A stretch of DNA of 64,000 nt from Streptomyces sp. NBC_01232 (GCF_035989885.1 NZ_CP108518.1:1178001-1242000); one strand, 5' to 3'. Shown: positions 53,966-62,409, counted from the first letter of the stretch. Made by a program: numbers and translations. Notes: generated from the letters alone by a model not told the origin.

Positions 53966-55498
53966 TCACTGGTGTGCCGGGTGCTCCGTCGTGTGCGCGG
54001 GCCGCGGCCCGAACCAGGTGGTGAGCGCCGCCGCGAGGTCTCCTCCGTCGGGCGCCGCCCAGGCGACGTGCCCGTCGGGTCGCAGGAGCAGCGCGCGCGT
54101 TCCGCCGAGCCGGCGGTCCTCGGAGGCCGCCGGCACCACGTCGACGTGCTCCGCCCACTCCTCGCCCAGCCGGCGCAGGCCCGGGTCGTCGGCCAGGTCG
54201 AGCAGCACGCCCCGTGCGGGGTGCAGCAGCCGTGCGGCCGTGGTGGGGCCCGATCCGGTCCGCAGGTCGCAGTCGGGCATCCGCATCCCGAGCAGCGGGT
54301 GCTCCCCGGGGCCGAGGTCGTAGCGGATGTCGAGTCCGCTGACCATGCCGGCGAGGTGCCGGCCGACGGCCTCGTCGCGCAGCAGTTCACCCAGTACGGC
54401 GCGGAGCGGCTCCACCTCGCTGCCGCCGAGGTAGAGGAGCCCCTGGGCCCGGGTGTTGGTCAGGACGCGCTCACCCACGGGGTGGCGCTCCTGGTGGTAG
54501 GTGTCGAGGAGGGCCGGACCGCTGCTGCCCCTCACCACCGCGGCGAGCTTCCAGCCGAGGTTCACCGCGTCCTGCACCCCGACGCTGAGCCCCTGGCCGC
54601 CCGCCGGGAGGTGGATGTGGGCGGCGTCGCCGGCCATCAGCACGCGCCCGCGGCGGTATTCGGTGACGAGCCGGGAGGCGTCGGTGAAGGAGCTGATCCA
54701 CCGGGCCTCGCCGTGGCCGATGTCCTCGCCGGTGAGCCGCTGCCACGCACCCGCCACCTCGTCGAAGCCGGGCGGCCCCGTACGTTCGCGGGGCGCGGTG
54801 CCGCGTTCGCAGACGATGATCCGGTCGACGCCGTCGCCGAGGGCGGCGGCCATGACCATTCCGCCGGGCACCCGCTCCCCGAGGAAGCGCGGCCGGACGT
54901 CGGCGCCCGTGATGTCGGCGAGGAACATCTCGCAGGTGGCGTCGTGGCCGGGGAAGTCGAAGCCGGCGGCCTTGCGCACGGTGCTGCGGCCGCCGTCGGC
55001 GCCGACGAGGTAGGAGGCGCGGAGCACGCGTTCGCCGTCCGGCCCGGACACCGCGATCTCGACCAGGTCGTCCGTCTGCCGCACGTCGGTGATCTCGTGT
55101 CCGCGTACGAGGGTGGCGCCCAGCGAGGTGGCCCACCGCTCCAGCACCGACTCGGTCTCGGTCTGTTCGACGTTGCGCACGCCGAAATGCCCGTCGGGCA
55201 GCACGTCGTAGTCCATGGGGATGCCGCCGAAGTGCCCCTTGGTACTGATCTCGGGGTTCTCGAAGTGGTCCAGCAGGCCGCGCTGGGCGAAGACTTCGGT
55301 GGCCCGGGCGGTGAATCCGAGTCCGCGGGACTCGGTGACGGGCCCGGCCAGTCTGTCGACGACGATCACATCGATGCCGCCGAGCCGGAGCTCTCCGGCC
55401 AGCATGAGGCCGGTCGGTCCCGCTCCGGCCACGATCACGGGTGCGTCGATGTCCTGCTCCCGGCCGGTGCCGCCGGGGACGATGCCGGTTCCGGTCAT
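53966..55498 (-). CDS. FAD-dependent aromatic hydroxylase 1 (PgaE/GilOI-GilOIV class)
   Basis: A 510-residue flavin monooxygenase paralogous to hydroxylase 2. The FAD motif is at residues 25-30 (AGAGPTGLML), DG is in VGADGGRSTVR, and GD is in GRVLMAGDAAHIHLP. Gilvocarcin-type clusters use two FAD hydroxylases with the GilOII-type protein in an oxygenase complex; which of GilOI or GilOIV this matches cannot be decided by eye. ATG 55498 overlaps the preceding stop (ATGA). Confidence 0.88.
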   Translation of the reverse strand: MTGTGIVPGGTGREQDIDAPVIVAGAGPTGLMLAGELRLGGIDVIVVDRLAGPVTESRGLGFTARATEVFAQRGLLDHFENPEISTKGHFGGIPMDYDVLPDGHFGVRNVEQTETESVLERWATSLGATLVRGHEITDVRQTDDLVEIAVSGPDGERVLRASYLVGADGGRSTVRKAAGFDFPGHDATCEMFLADITGADVRPRFLGERVPGGMVMAAALGDGVDRIIVCERGTAPRERTGPPGFDEVAGAWQRLTGEDIGHGEARWISSFTDASRLVTEYRRGRVLMAGDAAHIHLPAGGQGLSVGVQDAVNLGWKLAAVVRGSSGPALLDTYHQERHPVGERVLTNTRAQGLLYLGGSEVEPLRAVLGELLRDEAVGRHLAGMVSGLDIRYDLGPGEHPLLGMRMPDCDLRTGSGPTTAARLLHPARGVLLDLADDPGLRRLGEEWAEHVDVVPAASEDRRLGGTRALLLRPDGHVAWAAPDGGDLAAALTTWFGPRPAHTTEHPAHQ

Positions 55499-55806
55499 GC
55501 CTTGTAGGTCTCTTCCATTCCGATGAAGTTGTCGGTGATGGTGACGAATCGCCGGGCCATCAGGGGGGACTCGCGCAGCTCCTCGACGAGGCCGTTGTAG
55601 GCGGGTACCTCATCGAAATGGACGAGGAAGAAGTTGGTGTGGCGGGCGCCGAACGCCGCCGCCCGGAACGGGCGAATATGGAGGAACTGGGCATGCTTCC
55701 CGAGGATCGGGAAGACGTGCTCGGACTCGAACCCATCGCGCTCGGCGGGGTCCATGAGAAACCATTCGGGTTCGAATCGGACGCCGAGAAATGCCGTGTA
55801 CTTCAC
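55495..55806 (-). CDS. small darcynin-like/ABM-fold protein
   Basis: A 103-residue protein resembling darcynin-type and ABM-type small ferredoxin folds (TAFLGVRFEPEWFL, FFLVHFDEVPAYNGLVEELR). Its role is not established. Position in the PKS operon between PPTase and hydroxylase genes suggests a cyclase or accessory oxygenase function. GTG 55806 has AGGAGG upstream and overlaps the PPTase stop codon. Confidence 0.6.
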   Translation of the reverse strand: MKYTAFLGVRFEPEWFLMDPAERDGFESEHVFPILGKHAQFLHIRPFRAAAFGARHTNFFLVHFDEVPAYNGLVEELRESPLMARRFVTITDNFIGMEETYKA

Positions 55807-56501
55807 GAGAAATCCTCCTTGTGCGACTGCCGGCTCACCGGCTGTTGTGCGGGAATGCAAATAGCGGTGACCATGAGCCGCTCGTCGGCGGCCCACCGCC
55901 CGTGGAATATGTCGAGGGGCCCCGCAGTCGCGATCTCCGGGACGGACCGGAGAATGCGGGCGGCGAATCGGCCGCTTTCGGGATCGAAGGTGACATGCGC
56001 GTCGCGGAAGCCGATGCGCACTCCGGTCAGCGGAAACCAGGCCTTGTAGACGGCCTCTTTGGCACTGAAGAGCATTCGCCCCCAGTGCACGCGGGGCGCC
56101 CCGGCGGTCAGCTCCCTGATGTGCCGGGCCTCGGCGCCGACCGTGATGGCGGCCAGCGCGTCGCCGGACAGCGGCGCGTTGGGCTCGGCGTCGATGCCCA
56201 CGGCCGCGCCGTCCGCCGCACGCGCCACCACGGCGGCCCTGTAGCCGTTGCAGTGGGTCATGCTTCCGCGTACGCCGGCCGGCCAGCGCGGCTGCCCTTT
56301 CACCCCGGGCAGGATGGGGGCCGGCTCCACGCCGATCCGGGCCAGTGCCCCACGGGCCAATGCGCGCACGGTGGTGAACTCCGCGCGGCGCTTCTCGCCG
56401 GCCCTGGCCAGGACGGCCTCTTCCTGGGGAAAGAGCCGGGCGTCCAGGTCTTGCCGGGACTCCGCGGCCACGGCCCAGTCAGCTACTATCCGCGCCATCA
56501 T
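55803..56501 (-). CDS. 4'-phosphopantetheinyl transferase
   Basis: A 232-residue Sfp-type PPTase that converts apo-ACP to holo-ACP. The metal and CoA-binding motifs are present: GIDAEPN and FSAKEAVYKAW. It heads the PKS operon and probably activates the two cluster ACPs. ATG 56501 is chosen from GGGAGG spacing; GTG 56507 and ATG 56498 are alternatives. It is divergent from the second MarR gene. Confidence 0.88.
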   Translation of the reverse strand: MMARIVADWAVAAESRQDLDARLFPQEEAVLARAGEKRRAEFTTVRALARGALARIGVEPAPILPGVKGQPRWPAGVRGSMTHCNGYRAAVVARAADGAAVGIDAEPNAPLSGDALAAITVGAEARHIRELTAGAPRVHWGRMLFSAKEAVYKAWFPLTGVRIGFRDAHVTFDPESGRFAARILRSVPEIATAGPLDIFHGRWAADERLMVTAICIPAQQPVSRQSHKEDFS

Positions 56502-56572
56502 GCGCACAGCCCTCCCATCGGCCCGTGATGCCCCACCGCGGCCTTGCAGGTGGTGCTATATCCTTGGGAAAA

Positions 56573-56584
56573 TATGCGCGCATA
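56573..56584. promoter_or_regulatory. palindrome between PPTase and marR 2
   Basis: TATGCGCGCATA is a perfect 12-base palindrome in the 121-base divergent space. It is a candidate MarR 2 operator controlling both its own gene and the PKS operon. A clear -35/-10 pair could not be identified on either strand. Confidence 0.45.
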
Positions 56585-56622
56585 CTGAATGCCGCAGCGC
56601 AGCGAGAATGAGGGGTAACTCG

Positions 56623-57132
56623 ATGAAGGAAACAGATATTTCACAGGCGGCGGAACAGAGCACGCGCATTCTGGATGAGCTCAGATCATGGGGGGCGAAT
56701 TACACTGAATTCACGCGCAGATTCGCCACCCATTTGGGGCTGCATTCCACGGACGCCGCCGCACTGGTGGAGATCCTCTACGCCGAGGACCAGAACGCCC
56801 CGCTGTCCCTGGCCCGCCTCAGCGAGCGCGTTTCACTGACCTCGGGCGCCACGACGGCACTCGTGGACCGCCTGGAGAAGGCCGGTCACATCGTCAGGAC
56901 CCGCGGGGAGCACACCGACCGGCGGGTGGTGACCCTGCGCAGCAGCCCGGAGATCGGCCGGCCCGCCTCGGAGTTCTTCCAGCCCTTCTCGGACAGCCTC
57001 ACCAGGCTGACGGCGCAGTATCCGCCCGAACTGATCGACCGGTTCGAGGAGTTCCTGAAGGACATGCGCGCCACCCTCACTTCGCTGCTCGCCGACGAGT
57101 ACCGCGAGACGCGCACTCCCGAGCGGTCGTGA
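56623..57132 (+). CDS. MarR-family regulator 2
   Basis: A 169-residue MarR regulator, paralogous to MarR 1 over almost its full length (GANYTEFTRRFATHLGLHST, SLARLSERVSLTSGATTALV, RRVVTLRSS). It is divergent from the PKS operon and convergent with the ketoreductase gene. It probably senses a pathway compound and controls PKS expression. ATG 56623 has GAGGGG upstream. Confidence 0.88.
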   Translation: MKETDISQAAEQSTRILDELRSWGANYTEFTRRFATHLGLHSTDAAALVEILYAEDQNAPLSLARLSERVSLTSGATTALVDRLEKAGHIVRTRGEHTDRRVVTLRSSPEIGRPASEFFQPFSDSLTRLTAQYPPELIDRFEEFLKDMRATLTSLLADEYRETRTPERS

Positions 57133-57195
57133 CGTGGCTCGAACGTCGGCGGTGACCTCGACGGGGTCCGTCGGCGTTCGCCTTCCCTCCCGCGG

Positions 57196-57981
57196 TCAGA
57201 AGTTGCCCAGTCCGCCGCACACGTTGATGGCCTGCGAGGTCACGGAGGCGGCCGTGTCGCTGACGAGGTATCCGACCATTCCCGCCACCTCGTCCACGGT
57301 CGAGTAGCGGCCGAGCGGGATCTTCGCCTCGAACCTCTGCAGGATGTCCTCCTCGGTGGTCTCCCAGGCCCGCGCGTAGCCGCTGCGCACGCGCTCCGCC
57401 ATCGGCGTCTCCACGTACCCCGGGCAGACGGCGTTCACGGTGATGCCGGTCCTGGCCAGTTCGTTTCCGAGGGACTTGGTGAATCCGACGACTCCGTGCT
57501 TCGAGGCGGAGTAGGGGGATGCCAGTACGACGCCCTGCTTCCCGGCGGTGGAGGCGATGTTGACGATCCGGCCCCAGCTCTTGTCGCGCATCCCGCCGAC
57601 CGAGAGCACGTCCCGGGTGATGAGGAAGACGCTGTTGAGGTTCGTGTCGATGACGTGGGACCACGCCTCGTTGGTGAGGTCCGCGGTGACCCCGCCGCCG
57701 CCCGTACCTGCGTTGTTGACCAGGATGTCGATGCTGCCGTACCGCTCGACCGCCGCGGTCACCATCGCCCGCACGTCGTCGGCCGAGCGGACGTCGCACG
57801 CGGTGCCGTCGGCCTCGTAACCCTGGGAACGCAGGTGCTCGACGGTCCGCTTCACCCCGTCCGCGGTCCTGGCGCACAGGAAGATCCGGTATCCCAGCCC
57901 ACCGAGGTGGTTGGCGATCGCCAGACCGATGCCGCTGGTGGCTCCGGTGACGATCGCGGTCCTTCCGGCTCCGTTGGCCAT
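57196..57981 (-). CDS. polyketide ketoreductase (SDR, ActIII-like)
   Basis: A 261-residue SDR with TGATSGIG at residues 12-19, NNAG, catalytic Ser (IASTAG) and YSASK. It is the C-9 ketoreductase type that acts on the nascent chain of reduced aromatic polyketides, like GilF and ActIII. It stands apart from the PKS operon, under its own copy of the conserved cluster promoter. Confidence 0.9.
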   Translation of the reverse strand: MANGAGRTAIVTGATSGIGLAIANHLGGLGYRIFLCARTADGVKRTVEHLRSQGYEADGTACDVRSADDVRAMVTAAVERYGSIDILVNNAGTGGGGVTADLTNEAWSHVIDTNLNSVFLITRDVLSVGGMRDKSWGRIVNIASTAGKQGVVLASPYSASKHGVVGFTKSLGNELARTGITVNAVCPGYVETPMAERVRSGYARAWETTEEDILQRFEAKIPLGRYSTVDEVAGMVGYLVSDTAASVTSQAINVCGGLGNF

Positions 57982-58135
57982 GTTCTCTGTCCCCTCCGCA
58001 TACGAAAGAACGGCCCGGGTCACCGGGCCGTTCCTGTGGGTCGTGGGTCTGGAAAGAGCCTCGGGCTCCGACGCTCAGCGTCGGGCCGGCGCCTGAGCGG
58101 CGTCCGAAGGGCACAAGCTTTCCAATGTGAGGACT

Positions 58136-58164
58136 ATGTTCTTCACCCCAGGTCGGATTGTCAA
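58136..58164 (-). promoter_or_regulatory. conserved cluster promoter, ketoreductase gene
   Basis: On the minus strand TTGACA (58159-58164), 17 bases, then GAACAT (58136-58141). The -35 block continues ATCCGAC, and the spacer ends GTGAA, both shared with the other cluster promoters. The transcript would start about 150 bases before the ketoreductase gene. Confidence 0.65.
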
Positions 58165-58238
58165 GAGGGGTCGTGCGTCCGGCACATCGGGGGCGGTCGC
58201 CCGGGCCGTCGCCCGGGCCGTCACCCGGGCCGCCCGGC

Positions 58239-58916
58239 TCAGGGAAGCTTCCAGTCCACCGGCTGGGCACCCTGACGGACCAGCAGCTCGTTGGTACGGC
58301 TGAACGGCCGCGAGCCGAAGAAACCGCGATCCGCGGACATCGGGGAGGGATGGGCGGACTCGATCGCCGGGAAGCCGTCGAGGAACGGCCGCAGGTTGCG
58401 CGCGTCACGGCCCCAGAGCACGGACACCAGCGGCTTGCCGCGCGCGACCAGGGCTCGGATGGCCTGTTCCGTCACTTCCTCCCAGCCCTTGCCCCGGTGG
58501 GCCGCGGGCTTGCGGGGCGCCGTGGTGAGCGCCCTGTTGAGCAGCAGCACCCCCTGGCGGGTCCACGGCGTCAGGTCACCGTTGGAGGGACGCGGCAGTC
58601 CCAGATCCGTGTGCAGCTCCCGGAAGATGTTCTCCAGGCTGCCGGGCAGCGGACTGACCTCGGGCGCGACGGCGAAGCTGTGCCCGATGGCCATGCCCGG
58701 GGTCGGGTACGGGTCCTGTCCCATGATCAGGACGCGCACCTCGTCGAACGGCTGCTGGAAAGCGCGCAGGACGTGTGCTCCGGCCGGCAGATAGGTGCGC
58801 CCCGCCGCGATCTCCGCCCGCAGGAAGTCACCCATCGCGGCGACACGTCCGGCCACGGGTTCCAGCGCTTTCGCCCATCCGGGCTCGACAAGTTGGTTCA
58901 ATGGGAGAGCTGCCAC
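58239..58916 (-). CDS. ung: uracil-DNA glycosylase
   Basis: A 225-residue family 1 UDG. The catalytic water-activating motif is GQDPYPTPG, and the second motif is [11 protein letters not shown]. It removes uracil from DNA. It borders the gene cluster on the right. GTG 58916 is the start. Confidence 0.93.
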   Translation of the reverse strand: MAALPLNQLVEPGWAKALEPVAGRVAAMGDFLRAEIAAGRTYLPAGAHVLRAFQQPFDEVRVLIMGQDPYPTPGMAIGHSFAVAPEVSPLPGSLENIFRELHTDLGLPRPSNGDLTPWTRQGVLLLNRALTTAPRKPAAHRGKGWEEVTEQAIRALVARGKPLVSVLWGRDARNLRPFLDGFPAIESAHPSPMSADRGFFGSRPFSRTNELLVRQGAQPVDWKLP

Positions 58917-59157
58917 AACACGTCACTCTACTGGCGGACAAGGAGCGACGACGCACCCCTGCGCCGAAGATCGAATCACATCGGTCCGGCCTCGGGGCCG
59001 GAGGCGCCGACGGACGGCAGGCGCACGGTCCGTGAACAGGTGCTCGCGGTGCGTCAGTTGAACGTATCTGTTATTCACCGGATAAATACGGACAGATGCC
59101 GCCGGACAAGGCCCTGCCCGAACACCATGTTCCGATAAGCCAGTAGCATGCGGCGCC

Positions 59158-60072
59158 ATGAGCTCCCCCACTGGGCCCGCAAATGGCCTGCCCGTACGAA
59201 TGCCGCGACCCCGCCAGACCGGACGGCACCGCCGGCCCGAGCCCGCGGTGGCGCCCGAGGGCGCGCCCGCGCTGGTGCTCGCCGTGCCCGGTGCACCCTC
59301 GGCCGCCTGGCGAGGGCTCGCGGAAGAGATCATCAGCATCGGCCGCTCCGAGCTGCCGGGCCTCGACGCCCGCATCGGCTTCCTCGAGGGTGACGACGCC
59401 TCCGAGTTCCCGTCCCTGTCCGGTGTGCTGACCGCCGTCGCGACCGAGCGTGTCGCGCGTGCGGAGTTCGCCCGCGCCGCCGGCCACGAAGTGCCCGCGC
59501 CGACCGGCCCGGACGCCGTGGTCGTACCGCTGCTGGCCGGCCCCGACAGCGATCTCCTCCGCCGGATCCGCCAGGCACTGATGGACTCCTCGGCCGCCGC
59601 CGAGCTGGCCGACGTGCTCGGCCCGCACCCGCTGCTCGCCGAGGGCCTGCACGTGCGGCTGTCCGAGGCGGGGCTGGCCCGCGCCGACCGCGCCCGGCTC
59701 TTCACCGTGACCACCGCCGCCGACGGCATCGTCCTGGCCACCACCGGTGGCGAGGAGGCCGTACAGGCCGCCGGGATCACGGGCATGCTGCTGGCCGCCC
59801 GGCTCGCCGTGCCCGTCAAGGCCGCGGCGCTCGACCAGGAGGGCTCGGTGGCCGCGGTCGCCGACCAGCTGCGCCGCGAGGGCTCCACCCTGCTCGCGCT
59901 CGCCCCGTACCTGATCGGCCCGGAGGCGGCCGACGGGCTGCTCGAGAGTGCCCGCAAGGAGGCCGACTGCGCCGTCTCCGAGCCGCTCGGCGCCTACGGT
60001 GCGCTCGGCAAGCTGGCCGTCGCGCAGTACACCGCGGCTCTCGGGATCACCCAGGACGCCGCCGCGCACTGA
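59158..60072 (+). CDS. CbiX/SirB-like chelatase-family protein
   Basis: A 304-residue protein that looks like the sirohydrochlorin chelatase/CbiX fold common in Streptomyces (APALVLAVPGAPSAAWRGLAEE, VVVPLLAGPDSDLLRRIRQAL). Classical metal-binding His positions (HGS, H at FLHGG) appear replaced, so chelatase activity is doubtful. ATG 59158 is preceded by TAGCAT about 10 bases upstream, which suggests a leaderless transcript. Confidence 0.65.
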   Translation: MSSPTGPANGLPVRMPRPRQTGRHRRPEPAVAPEGAPALVLAVPGAPSAAWRGLAEEIISIGRSELPGLDARIGFLEGDDASEFPSLSGVLTAVATERVARAEFARAAGHEVPAPTGPDAVVVPLLAGPDSDLLRRIRQALMDSSAAAELADVLGPHPLLAEGLHVRLSEAGLARADRARLFTVTTAADGIVLATTGGEEAVQAAGITGMLLAARLAVPVKAAALDQEGSVAAVADQLRREGSTLLALAPYLIGPEAADGLLESARKEADCAVSEPLGAYGALGKLAVAQYTAALGITQDAAAH

Positions 60073-60087
60073 CCCGCCCGTACGACG

Positions 60088-60137
60088 GAAAGGGCCCCCG
60101 CCGGCCACGGTCCCCCGTGGCCGGCGGGGGCCCTTTC
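60088..60137. terminator. 23-bp perfect hairpin between convergent genes
   Basis: Arms 60088-60110 and 60115-60137 pair perfectly around TCCC, ending in CTTTC/GAAAG, so either strand has a short T run. It should terminate both the chelatase-like and the lactonase-like genes. Confidence 0.85.
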
Positions 60138-60155
60138 ACGTGCCGCGTGCGCACC

Positions 60156-61217
60156 TCAGGCAAGAACCACGCAGGTGGCCGCGGGAACGGCCAGTGAGCC
60201 GGCCCGGTGCGGCTGCCCGGTCAGCGGGTCCACATCGAACCAGGTGACGTCCCCCGAGTGCTCGTTGGCCGCGTACAGCCGGCTCCCCGAGTGGTCGACG
60301 GCGAGATCGCGCGGCCAGGCGCCGCCGGATGCCACGGCGCCCGTGAGCCGCGGCTTCCCGGGCCCGTCGGCGAGGGAGAGGGTGACGACGGCGTCCGCCC
60401 CGCGGACGGCCGCCCAGAGGAACCGTCCACCGGGCGAGGCGACGATCGCCGAGGGGTAGGCCCGTACGCCCCCTGAGACGCCCGGGGAAGCCACCGGAGC
60501 CTCGCCGACCGGTTCCAGTCGCCCGGACGCCCCGTTCCACCGGCAGACGGTCACCTGCGGCTCCAGCTCGTGGAGTACGTAGACCATGGCGCCCTCGGGA
60601 TGGAAGGCGAGGTGGCGCGGCCCGGTCCCGGCGCGCAGCGCGGTCTCGGTGTGCACCCGGAGCGCCCCGGTGGCCGGGTCGAGCGCGTAGACGCGTACCG
60701 AATCGGTGCCGAGGTCCACGCTGAGCACCCAGCGGCCGCTCGGGTCGGGCAGCACCTGATGGGCGTGCGGGCCCTCCTGCCGGTCGGAGTCGAGGCCTGA
60801 GCCCCGGTGCGACAGCACATGGGCCGGGCCGCCCGGGCTGCCGTCGGCGGCGATCGGGAGGCTGCTCACGCTGCCGGAGGTGTAGTTGGCGGTGAGCAGC
60901 CTTCCCCCGGCCAGGCTCAGGTGGGTGGGCCCGGAGCCTCCGACACGGACGGACGCCCCGAGGGGGGCGAGCCCTTGCGCGGTGGGCCGGAAGGCGGTGA
61001 CCGCTCCCCGCTCGGTCTCGTTCACCGCGTAGAGCACCCCGGTGGCGGGGGCGAGGGCGAGGTACGAGGGGTCCTCGGCGGCGGTGACCGAGAGGGGGGT
61101 CAGGGCTCCGGTCTTCGGGTCCACGGCCGCGGTGGTGACACCGCGGCCTCCCGACGAGGTGAACGAGCCGATGTGGGCGCGGTGTTCGCCGCTCCGCCCC
61201 ATGCTGTCGCCGCTCAC
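60156..61217 (-). CDS. lactonase-family beta-propeller (6-phosphogluconolactonase type)
   Basis: A 353-residue seven-bladed propeller protein of the YbhE/PF10282 lactonase family (SYLALAPATGVLYAVNE, PTHLSLAGGRLLTANYTSG, PRHLAFHPEGAMVYVLHE). Hydrolysis of 6-phosphogluconolactone is possible but not certain. GTG 61217 has GAGAGGGG upstream. It lies downstream of the NOS gene on the same strand. Confidence 0.8.
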   Translation of the reverse strand: MSGDSMGRSGEHRAHIGSFTSSGGRGVTTAAVDPKTGALTPLSVTAAEDPSYLALAPATGVLYAVNETERGAVTAFRPTAQGLAPLGASVRVGGSGPTHLSLAGGRLLTANYTSGSVSSLPIAADGSPGGPAHVLSHRGSGLDSDRQEGPHAHQVLPDPSGRWVLSVDLGTDSVRVYALDPATGALRVHTETALRAGTGPRHLAFHPEGAMVYVLHELEPQVTVCRWNGASGRLEPVGEAPVASPGVSGGVRAYPSAIVASPGGRFLWAAVRGADAVVTLSLADGPGKPRLTGAVASGGAWPRDLAVDHSGSRLYAANEHSGDVTWFDVDPLTGQPHRAGSLAVPAATCVVLA

Positions 61218-61272
61218 TGGAAGCCCCTCTCACTGCCGCCGGATCCGTCCGGAACCGACGGTAACAGAAGGT

Positions 61273-62409
61273 CTAGACCAAATCCCGTCCCCGGGCCCGC
61301 TCCTGCGCGCCGGGGTGGTGGACGTACGAGGTGCTGCTGCTGCGGTCCTCGTAGGTGCGGTGGAAGACCGGGGTCGCGGAACCGGAGATCGGCGGCACGA
61401 TCCAGGACCAGTCCGCGCCCACCTCGCGCCCTTTGCGCTCCTCCCGTTCCATGTGGGACAGGAAGCGCCGGGACTCGGTGTGGTGGTCGGCGATGGTCAC
61501 CCCCGCGCGGTCGAAGGAGTGCAGGACCGCCCGGTTCAGTTCGACGAGCGCGCGGTCCTTCCAGAGGGAGCGGTCGCTGGAGGTGTCCAGCCCCAGGCGG
61601 CGCGCGACGGCGGGCAGGAGGTTGTACCGGTCGGTGTCGGCGAGGTTGCGCGCGCCGATCTCGGTGCCCATGTACCAGCCGTTGAACGGCGCGGCCGGGT
61701 AGTGGATGCCGCCGATCTCCAGGCACATGTTGGAGATGGCGGGTACGGCGTGCCAGCGCAGCCCCCAGTCCGCCCAGCCGTCGCCGTCGGGGTGGCCGAT
61801 CGGCACCTCCAGGACGGCGTCGGCGGGGGTGTCGAACCAGCGGGGCTTGTCGTCGACGCCCTGCACCACCAGGGGGAGGAGGTCGAAGGGGGTTCCCGCG
61901 CCGCCGGACCAGCCGAGCTGGAGCAGGGCCCCGGTGAGCGGGGCGTTGCGGGCGTCCCCCACGGTTATGGAGGGGTGGTCGCCGTAGCCCGCGTACCTGA
62001 TCAGCTGTTCGCTCCAGATCAGGGGGCCGGGGCGGCCCGGGGCGTCCGGGGCGAAGACGGTGATCGTGGGCCGGACCCTGCCTCCGTTCGTCGCCTCGCG
62101 CAGGTGGTCGAAGCACTCGGCGGCGATGGTGTCGGCGTCGGTGAGCCCGCGGCGGTCGCGGACCCGCAGCGAGTTCCAGTAGAGCCGGCCTATGCAGCGG
62201 TTACTGTTGCGCCAGGCCACTCTGGCCCCGTGGACGAGTTCCTCGGGGGTGTGCACATAACTGCCGGTCTCAGCGAGCTCGGCCCTCACGGCGGCGAGCC
62301 GGGCGCGCGGATCGCCGGAGTCCGCGTTCTCCCTGTGGAAGAGTCGGATGAACTCCTCGGCCGCTTCCCACACCTGGGCGGTGGTGGAGCGCTGTTGAAG
62401 AATTTCCAT
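61273..62409 (-). CDS. nos: bacterial nitric oxide synthase oxygenase
   Basis: A 378-residue haem enzyme that makes NO from arginine, using an external reductase. The haem Cys is C72 (WRNSNRCIGRLYW), and the substrate and pterin regions are recognisable (PFNGWYMGTEIGARNL, ADWSWIVPPISG). Length matches bNOS, with no reductase domain. The 258-base upstream gap (62,410-62,667) is AT-richer than the rest but has no certain promoter. NO may serve signalling, stress protection or nitration. Confidence 0.93.
   Translation of the reverse strand: MEILQQRSTTAQVWEAAEEFIRLFHRENADSGDPRARLAAVRAELAETGSYVHTPEELVHGARVAWRNSNRCIGRLYWNSLRVRDRRGLTDADTIAAECFDHLREATNGGRVRPTITVFAPDAPGRPGPLIWSEQLIRYAGYGDHPSITVGDARNAPLTGALLQLGWSGGAGTPFDLLPLVVQGVDDKPRWFDTPADAVLEVPIGHPDGDGWADWGLRWHAVPAISNMCLEIGGIHYPAAPFNGWYMGTEIGARNLADTDRYNLLPAVARRLGLDTSSDRSLWKDRALVELNRAVLHSFDRAGVTIADHHTESRRFLSHMEREERKGREVGADWSWIVPPISGSATPVFHRTYEDRSSSTSYVHHPGAQERARGRDLV

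Noticed and set aside
32217..58164. Anthracycline, pluramycin or pentangular polyphenol cluster
   Set aside because: The two-domain GilOII/JadG-type oxygenase with a bicovalent GilR-type oxidase and two ATs fits gilvocarcin-type pathways better, and no amide synthetase or deoxysugar 2,3-dehydratase is present.
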